From assembly GCF_001854475.1 (NCBI RefSeq), contig NZ_MNAN01000037.1, positions 286,762 to 350,761 on the forward strand: DNA of 64,000 nt. Reading direction: 5' to 3'. The DNA is from Pseudoalteromonas byunsanensis (GTDB lineage: Bacteria > Pseudomonadota > Gammaproteobacteria > Enterobacterales > Alteromonadaceae). Positions 58,773-64,000 of the stretch are shown in pieces; position 1 is the stretch's first letter, and each line of letters starts with the position of its first letter. Under the pieces are notes generated by a model. The model made no database searches. It worked only from the letters and a program-made list of their open reading frames with translations, and was not told the DNA's origin. The position numbers were made by a program, and so were the translations under genes.

Positions 58773-60770
58773 TTATTTGATTGAACCAATCACAAAATCA
58801 AGCACAGGATTGCCTGAAGGACGGTAAGCTAAGTCAAACAATGGCGTAGGTTTGGGCAACATACCTCGTTCAACAATTTCTGAAATGACGCCCAAGTCTA
58901 AAAGACCAGCCTTACCCATTAGCAAGTTATCCAATGACGAGTGCTTGGCCAAATGTAGTACGTCTCTAAAGCCCTTTAAATAAAGGTGATCTTTAGTAAA
59001 TCCGCCCCCGCGATACACACGAGTAGTAAGTGTAAAGGCCGACTCTCTGCTCGCACCGTGATCTTCAACTAGCTTATGGAAGGTCTTAACAAAATCACCG
59101 TGTTCCAACATGTAATGTACTGCCAACACTCGCAGTGCAAGCGTTTTTAAACGACCTATTGTCAAACTGCCCGAACAATACTCGCTGTATATCGCTACTC
59201 CTTCTTGAGTATGCGTGTTACCCGCTAAGCCCAGTGCAAAAATCTTCAAAGGTAGCTTTTTGGCTATCAGCGTAGTCAGCATATGAATACCCAGCTCATG
59301 ATAGGCATAAGCATGTAATTCAGGTGCAGTAAACTTCGCATCTTTATTCACCATTAACAGCGACTTCTCACTGTTAACCATGGCCTTAGCTACGGTTTTG
59401 CTTGATTTTTCAATACGACAAACCAAACCCCACTGCTGTGCCATTTGCTTAAAGTACTCAACCGCCTCGTCAGCGTTGTGTACAGCCTGCTCCTTCTCTA
59501 ACTCTGAATTGTTTAAATGCAAAATAAATTTGGCGTTTTCAACATCAGCTTTTTGCGGTGCACCATAATACTTCAGTGAATTATACAGAAAGTTGTCACT
59601 ACCAATGGTACTCAACAAGTCAATTTTATTCGCTAGGTTATCAATTACATGGCGATAAAGCTGTTGAATGTCCGCGTCCATGATCTCATCAACAGGCAAC
59701 TGATATAAATGCTCTCTAAACTTGTACGGATTAATATTCAGCTGCTTGTATGTAAAATTAGGACACACATCACTGCTTTTATTTAAAAACCGATTTCGTT
59801 CCGTGGCAATGTTCACAGGGTTAATGTAGTTCAATGTCTCTACATTTTTACACAGCGAATACAGAGCCTTATCAATCTTCAAGACATCAGGACTAATCGA
59901 TGACGACAACACATCAGCTTTTTTGGTAGTTTTACGCTTACCATAACGACGCGCAAAATATGCTGCCGTATCACTGATAGCATTTTTAAAGCCCGCTTTA
60001 AGCTCTTCTAAAACTAACGGATAAACCTCACCCGTAGTTTCATCCATAAAGACTTTTTTCACTTCTGTTGGCAATACTAGCGTATTGTCGAAGTGTGCAT
60101 TAACGTGAGAAATTAAATATCCACGCCCTTGAAACACTTCATCGGTGGCAGCACGCACATCAAGGTTAGGCAAGCTAATTTTGTTGAGCTGCTTCTCAAA
60201 ATATTCACTAACCTTGCCCCAGCGCTCAATATCAATTTGTCCAGAGCCAATATTAAAGGTTGGCGTATCATGTTCAATTCGTTTGTAGTTGTACGAATGA
60301 ATATCAAACACAATGGCATTTTTAAAGCGATGCTCAACCTCTGCGATAATCGCTTCAAGTACGTTGTAAAACGCCTGATGCTTACGATGGCTTTTGGCTC
60401 TTTGTGCTGGGCTCAGCGGCTTTTTCCACACCTGTTTGTTCCACGCAGTTTTAAAGTACGTAGAGAGTGTTTTGGCTCGATTCAAGTCATACTCAAAGCG
60501 AGAGTCATTACCAATTAATTGGATTGGAAATGACGAGATCAGCTCATCCGTATACGGATCTTCTTCAAAAAAGCGCTCTTCTTTAGTTAACAAAAAAGCT
60601 TTTTCAAGCTCGCTGCGCAAGTTATGACCATTATGAATAGCCGCACAAATAACAGGCGAATACTCATCTATCTTAACGATGAATGCACCTGATTCAACTT
60701 CAGCGTGAAAGCACTCACCTTTTTTAATTAACGCAATACACTCGCGCTCAGACAGCGTTAGCATCTTCAA
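58773..60770 (-). CDS. N-formylglutamate amidohydrolase-like/DUF1704 (QEGLA motif) protein
   Basis: 665 residues. The N-terminal part (about 1-260) resembles N-formylglutamate amidohydrolases: FIVKIDEYSPVICAAIHNGH, FDIHSYNYKR, GYLISHVNAHF. The C-terminal part (about 300-665) is the DUF1704 region with a metallopeptidase-like AYHELGIHML (HExxxH, about 497) and TQEGVAIYSEY (about 518), the QEGLA motif named from flavohaemoglobin-expression proteins. The gene overlaps its upstream partner, a GshB-like ATP-grasp gene, by 23 bases. I infer that the two work on one small peptide-like molecule, one making and one trimming it; this is unproven. Confidence 0.85.
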   Translation of the reverse strand: MKMLTLSERECIALIKKGECFHAEVESGAFIVKIDEYSPVICAAIHNGHNLRSELEKAFLLTKEERFFEEDPYTDELISSFPIQLIGNDSRFEYDLNRAKTLSTYFKTAWNKQVWKKPLSPAQRAKSHRKHQAFYNVLEAIIAEVEHRFKNAIVFDIHSYNYKRIEHDTPTFNIGSGQIDIERWGKVSEYFEKQLNKISLPNLDVRAATDEVFQGRGYLISHVNAHFDNTLVLPTEVKKVFMDETTGEVYPLVLEELKAGFKNAISDTAAYFARRYGKRKTTKKADVLSSSISPDVLKIDKALYSLCKNVETLNYINPVNIATERNRFLNKSSDVCPNFTYKQLNINPYKFREHLYQLPVDEIMDADIQQLYRHVIDNLANKIDLLSTIGSDNFLYNSLKYYGAPQKADVENAKFILHLNNSELEKEQAVHNADEAVEYFKQMAQQWGLVCRIEKSSKTVAKAMVNSEKSLLMVNKDAKFTAPELHAYAYHELGIHMLTTLIAKKLPLKIFALGLAGNTHTQEGVAIYSEYCSGSLTIGRLKTLALRVLAVHYMLEHGDFVKTFHKLVEDHGASRESAFTLTTRVYRGGGFTKDHLYLKGFRDVLHLAKHSSLDNLLMGKAGLLDLGVISEIVERGMLPKPTPLFDLAYRPSGNPVLDFVIGSIK

Positions 60771-61833
60771 TCACCTGTCTGAACTCAGATTTACGGCTAC
60801 GTACTAATTCTTTTGCATGTACAACACTTTCCACAAAATCAATAACCTGAGATTGTAGGCGAACTCGGTTAAGCTTGTTGATACGTACAATTCCACCAGG
60901 GCTTAATACATTTACTTCTATTAACTTACCGCCAATAACGTCTATTCCTGTGAAATATAAACCATCACGTACCAATTTTGGGCCTATGTACTTACATAGC
61001 TTTTTCTCTTGTGCGGTCAACTTGTGCTTCACCACACGACCACCCGCGTGAACATTGGCACGTACATCGTTTGCATCTGGAATACGTTTCATTGCGCCAA
61101 TTGGCTCGCCGTTAAGCATCAAAATACGCACATCTCCTTGTTCAGCACCTTCAACATAATCTTGTAAGATCACATAGTTGCTGCCTTTACCGTGTTCATC
61201 ACCACCGATGTAAAAGTCCAGCAATGAACGGAAGCTTTGTCTGGCGTTTTTCTCAAGCACAATAACACCACGACCGCCATATCCATCCAATGGTTTGAGG
61301 ATCATACGGTTACTAGGTGATTCTTCAAAAATACGCTCAAGATACTCGCGATTTTTCGACACATGCGTTGCCGGAATAAACTCACTGGCCGTATCTTGAA
61401 ACGAAGCGGTGTATATTTTGTTGTTAGCGATACGCAAACCATCTAAGTCGTTCATGATGAAAGTATCACCACGAATTGAGTCTAAGAAATTCAGCGCTAG
61501 TGTATCCAGTGGTGGATTCGCTCGCATAATGATGGCGTCAAAACCCGCCATGGGTAGCTGTACGCGCTTAAATTGCGCCGTTTTGTAAAAGCTAGGGATA
61601 TTGTCCGGGCACTTACTATCTTTTGTGAATACATCACAAAATGCACTAGCAACACTGTCACGAATGGTTAAATTGTTAACGGTTGCAAGCGCTACGGTGT
61701 GACCGCGCTTTACGCACTCATGGATTAAACGTAAAGTTGAATCGTTTTCAGGCTCAACTTTATGCCACGGGTACATAATAAAACAAATTTTCACAGGCTT
61801 TGATCTCTTGTAGCTAAACGGTATTGCCAACAT
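60748..61833 (-). CDS. Glutathione-synthetase-like ATP-grasp ligase
   Basis: 361 residues from the ATG at 61833 (AAGGTG site); a GTG at 61794 just before KICFIMYPW is an alternative, and a longer frame reaches 61878. Features: KVEPENDSTLRLIHECVKRG, MNDLDGLRIANNKIYTASFQ, the ATP-binding LKPLDGYGGRGVIVLEKN (about 183-200) and the metal-binding FTGIDVIGGKLIEVNVLSPG, all as in GshB. It lacks a gshA neighbour and is always-overlapping with the QEGLA gene here, so its product may not be glutathione. Confidence 0.85.
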   Translation of the reverse strand: MLAIPFSYKRSKPVKICFIMYPWHKVEPENDSTLRLIHECVKRGHTVALATVNNLTIRDSVASAFCDVFTKDSKCPDNIPSFYKTAQFKRVQLPMAGFDAIIMRANPPLDTLALNFLDSIRGDTFIMNDLDGLRIANNKIYTASFQDTASEFIPATHVSKNREYLERIFEESPSNRMILKPLDGYGGRGVIVLEKNARQSFRSLLDFYIGGDEHGKGSNYVILQDYVEGAEQGDVRILMLNGEPIGAMKRIPDANDVRANVHAGGRVVKHKLTAQEKKLCKYIGPKLVRDGLYFTGIDVIGGKLIEVNVLSPGGIVRINKLNRVRLQSQVIDFVESVVHAKELVRSRKSEFRQVIEDANAV

Positions 61834-61888
61834 TGGCAACACCTTAAAGAGCGTAGAGTACAAAATCGCGCCCCCCACTGCTGAGAAA

Positions 61889-61913
61889 TATTTTTATCGT
61901 CACGATAAAAATA
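61889..61913. promoter_or_regulatory. Inverted repeat upstream of the ATP-grasp/QEGLA operon
   Basis: TATTTTTATCG and CGATAAAAATA are perfect 11-base arms around TCA, 56 bases before the preferred start. It could be an operator with a TATCG-NNN-CGATA core; no regulator gene is adjacent. Confidence 0.45.
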
Positions 61914-62328
61914 CTTACATACCAAAATTTAGCTTTTGTCAGAGTAAGTTAGCGAGCTTTTTCAGCCACCGACATCGCAACTCCGATTATCATAATTGGT
62001 ATTAAATTTAGACTTTAAAAGCGTTACTCAAGACACAAAAATGAATCATCATTCTTAATGAGATCATGGATTTATTTAACTATTAAGTGATGTAGAACCA
62101 TCTCATTTGGAACAAAGCTCCCCCGAGAAAATAACCAACTAATAAATAGTTAATAGAATCAAATAATTAAAGAAGAAAATACGCCACTGGTTAGAAATGA
62201 GCACCTGCCTTGGCATCACCGAGCACATGCTGGTTTTTTAACTATTCATGACAAACAGCACAACCGTCACATTCTCAGATAAGCATTCCCTACAATGCCG
62301 AATTCCTCGTCTCAAAGTGCTAGTGAGT
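61914..62328. other. Non-coding interval
   Basis: I see no gene here; it should hold the promoter of the ATP-grasp operon. Confidence 0.3.
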
Positions 62329-62350
62329 AAAAAGGGCCTTACGGCCCTCT
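62329..62350 (-). terminator. Terminator of the exported repeat protein gene
   Basis: AGGGCC and GGCCCT pair around TTAC with a T-run on the minus strand, 20 bases after the stop at 62371. Confidence 0.82.
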
Positions 62351-62370
62351 GTTTCTTTGGGTGAAATACC

Positions 62371-64000
62371 TTAGTCTAACAACGTCAGCTTGCTGACATT
62401 GCGCACACCTGGGTGGCTCATATAGTCGTTTTTAATGCCTTCGACACGTATGCGTTTACCCAATAGGTTGGGGTTTAACTGCGGACTAAACGCATCACGC
62501 TGAGAAGATTCTAGTTTGATATATAAATTATCCGCACTGTTATTATCGTCACTCAATTCAAGAGCATATTGGCCATTGACGGCTGAAGTTATCACACCTG
62601 CCACAACCACAGCCTGACCATTTGTCAATGCCAGAACATCGCTCACTGACATATCATTCCCTGTATCTGGGTCAGTGGTGCCATGACCCACTACTTCTAT
62701 CGAACTGACCTGACGCACACCCGGTGCGCTCATGTAGCTGTCGCGCACACCTTTGATCAATAGTTGGGCATTTAGAATAGATGGATTTAGCTGCGGGCTA
62801 AACTCACTGCGCTGCGCACTTTCCAGTTTCACATTAATGGTAAAACTAGGGTCATTACTATCTTCAAGCACTAACGCGTAAATATCATTCAATGCCGATT
62901 TTACACGTCCAGTTAACTCAACACTTTCTCCTTGCGCTGTAGCCAATGCCTGTTCTACAGACAAAGCGATTGGTGCAATTTGAATATCACTGACATACCG
63001 AAGCCCAGGCTCTCCCATGTAACTGTCGCGCTTGCCGGTAATAATAATGTTTTGATTTAAAATACTAGGATTTAATTGCGGGTTGAAATCGTTACGCTGA
63101 GCGCTTTCAAGCTTCACATAGATATGACTTGCGGGGTTATTTAAATCTGTAAGGTCCAATCCGTAAATGCCGTTTACAGCCGCCGTCACTTTGCCAACTA
63201 CAACCAGTTCAGTGCCTTGTGTTGATGCAAGCGCTTGCTCTACTGAAACCATGCTACCGGGTGTAGGCGTTGGATCCGGATCAGGATTGGTTTGCCCATT
63301 GCCAAATGGCGCATTATAGGAGTTATTTTTGTAGGTGTCCGTATCCCATGCATTGAACCCTGTTGCTGGCGTGCCCCATGGCTGACCATTGTTGGGGTCT
63401 GTATGTTCCTGAACCGCCATAGGTGTTGGCGTTGCGACACCACTGACATGGCCGTTACTACCATCAAAATATTGATAACTTTCAGGTGTTGCTAGCCAGT
63501 TTATAATATTAACCGCCAACACCGCAGCATTACCCGTATCAGTCCAGCCTGGGTAGGTTTTTTTAGTATTACCGTTATCCTGGCGAAGGTACTTTGGTGT
63601 CGCATCTTCTATCGGTGAAGAGTCACCAATAAATGCCGCTTTACCAGCTCCTGATTTTGCAATAGCAGCGTATGGACCTTCGGCAGCTCCGCCAAAATAT
63701 AGCCCCTGATCTTTAGCATGTCGCCATTTAACCGGAGTATCCGCTTCTGAAAAATACACTAACCCTTTGGCTTTTTGTGGGTCCACAATCGCCAATGTTG
63801 CCCCCGCAGCCATCAAAATAGGCTGAACACCTTGTGTGATCCCTTCCGTTTTTGAACTTTCAACAACACCGCTCACACCTTGCTTATAATCAACCGCATT
63901 AAAACGAAAACGAATACCAAAGTTATCAACTAACCATCCTGCGTTCGCATTTTTTGGATTGCGCCAGTCACCATAAGCGCCACCCATGTTGTATTTACTT
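62371..64000 (-). CDS. Exported protein with three tandem OB-like repeats (N-terminus outside window)
   Basis: The frame is open to the window edge, 543 codons; the ATG at 63987 is not a supported start. The first about 180 visible residues contain AAFIGDSSPIEDATPKYLRQ and VLAVNIINWLATPESYQYFD, like a GATase/ThuA-type domain that follows an enzyme module not visible here. A DPDPTPTPG-type linker follows, then three tandem repeats of about 95-100 residues. Each has SVEQALA or SVSDVLA, an alternating beta pattern, YxLxLxDxNN, KLESAQRxxFxPQLNPSIL and RDSYMxxPGxRxVS. The repeats look like YhcR-type OB-fold (DUF6359-like) domains. An extracellular nuclease or phosphoesterase is possible; this is weakly supported. 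Confidence 0.75.
   Translation of the reverse strand, partial: SKYNMGGAYGDWRNPKNANAGWLVDNFGIRFRFNAVDYKQGVSGVVESSKTEGITQGVQPILMAAGATLAIVDPQKAKGLVYFSEADTPVKWRHAKDQGLYFGGAAEGPYAAIAKSGAGKAAFIGDSSPIEDATPKYLRQDNGNTKKTYPGWTDTGNAAVLAVNIINWLATPESYQYFDGSNGHVSGVATPTPMAVQEHTDPNNGQPWGTPATGFNAWDTDTYKNNSYNAPFGNGQTNPDPDPTPTPGSMVSVEQALASTQGTELVVVGKVTAAVNGIYGLDLTDLNNPASHIYVKLESAQRNDFNPQLNPSILNQNIIITGKRDSYMGEPGLRYVSDIQIAPIALSVEQALATAQGESVELTGRVKSALNDIYALVLEDSNDPSFTINVKLESAQRSEFSPQLNPSILNAQLLIKGVRDSYMSAPGVRQVSSIEVVGHGTTDPDTGNDMSVSDVLALTNGQAVVVAGVITSAVNGQYALELSDDNNSADNLYIKLESSQRDAFSPQLNPNLLGKRIRVEGIKNDYMSHPGVRNVSKLTLLD

Noticed and set aside
1..64000. CRISPR arrays, tRNA, rRNA and replication origins
   Set aside because: No regularly spaced repeats, tRNA-like cloverleaf ends or origin-like repeat clusters were recognised by eye.

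Overview
The window looks like a chromosomal stretch of a marine gammaproteobacterium, most likely Pseudoalteromonas or a close alteromonad. The pointers are moderately AT-rich DNA, an acnD/prpF-type methylcitrate operon under a GntR regulator, an EF-P paralogue of the YeiP/EfpL type, a secreted subtilase with two PPC domains, a CBM5-GH5 cellulase, and many two-component and cyclic-di-GMP proteins. The genus is inferred; there is no rRNA or other marker gene here.

Layout. 1-1.6 kb: two GNAT acetyltransferases and a LysE exporter, all on the minus strand. 1.6-8.5 kb: the propionate operon, transcribed gntR-prpB-prpC-acnD-prpF, with a readable promoter, two operator-like palindromes and a terminator. 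8.5-12 kb: diacylglycerol kinase, a periplasmic binding protein, a cold-shock protein and a LOV-like PAS protein that lacks the photoactive cysteine. 11.9-14.7 kb is an accessory patch: duplicated intergenic repeats, two unknown genes separated by an integron attC-like site, a transposase remnant and doubled short motifs. 14.7-26.5 kb: a large hybrid kinase divergent from a REC-HD-GYP protein, an ATP-grasp enzyme beside EfpL, a GGDEF-EAL protein, and a coupled pair made of an MCP-like protein and a di-iron beta-lactamase-fold protein. 27-40 kb: cellulase, a phosphate-binding-like protein with a porin, the ybbP-ybbA/tesA locus, envelope proteins, a short membrane-tethered winged-helix regulator, and two decayed or tiny reading frames.

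40.8-48.6 kb is a same-strand signalling cluster: a receiver protein, a REC-HD-GYP phosphodiesterase, and two hybrid kinases. One kinase has a degenerate receiver; the other has tandem FixL-like PAS domains with the haem-ligand histidine. 48.8-51.1 kb encodes a three-enzyme sulfur fusion (cysteine desulfurase, ETHE1-like persulfide dioxygenase, rhodanese) behind a long inverted repeat. 51.4-58.7 kb: the secreted protease, a Fur box with a PepSY membrane protein, and small housekeeping or accessory enzymes. 58.8-61.8 kb: an overlapping pair of a GshB-like ATP-grasp enzyme and an N-formylglutamate-hydrolase/QEGLA metallopeptidase-like protein. The window ends inside an exported protein with three tandem repeats.

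Themes. Redox and oxygen sensing (FixL-like PAS, di-iron protein), cyclic-di-GMP turnover, sulfur and propionate catabolism, and secreted polymer-degrading enzymes dominate. The most unusual items are the triple sulfur-enzyme fusion, the tandem haem-PAS kinase cluster, the MCP-like/di-iron pair and the integron-like orphan cassettes.
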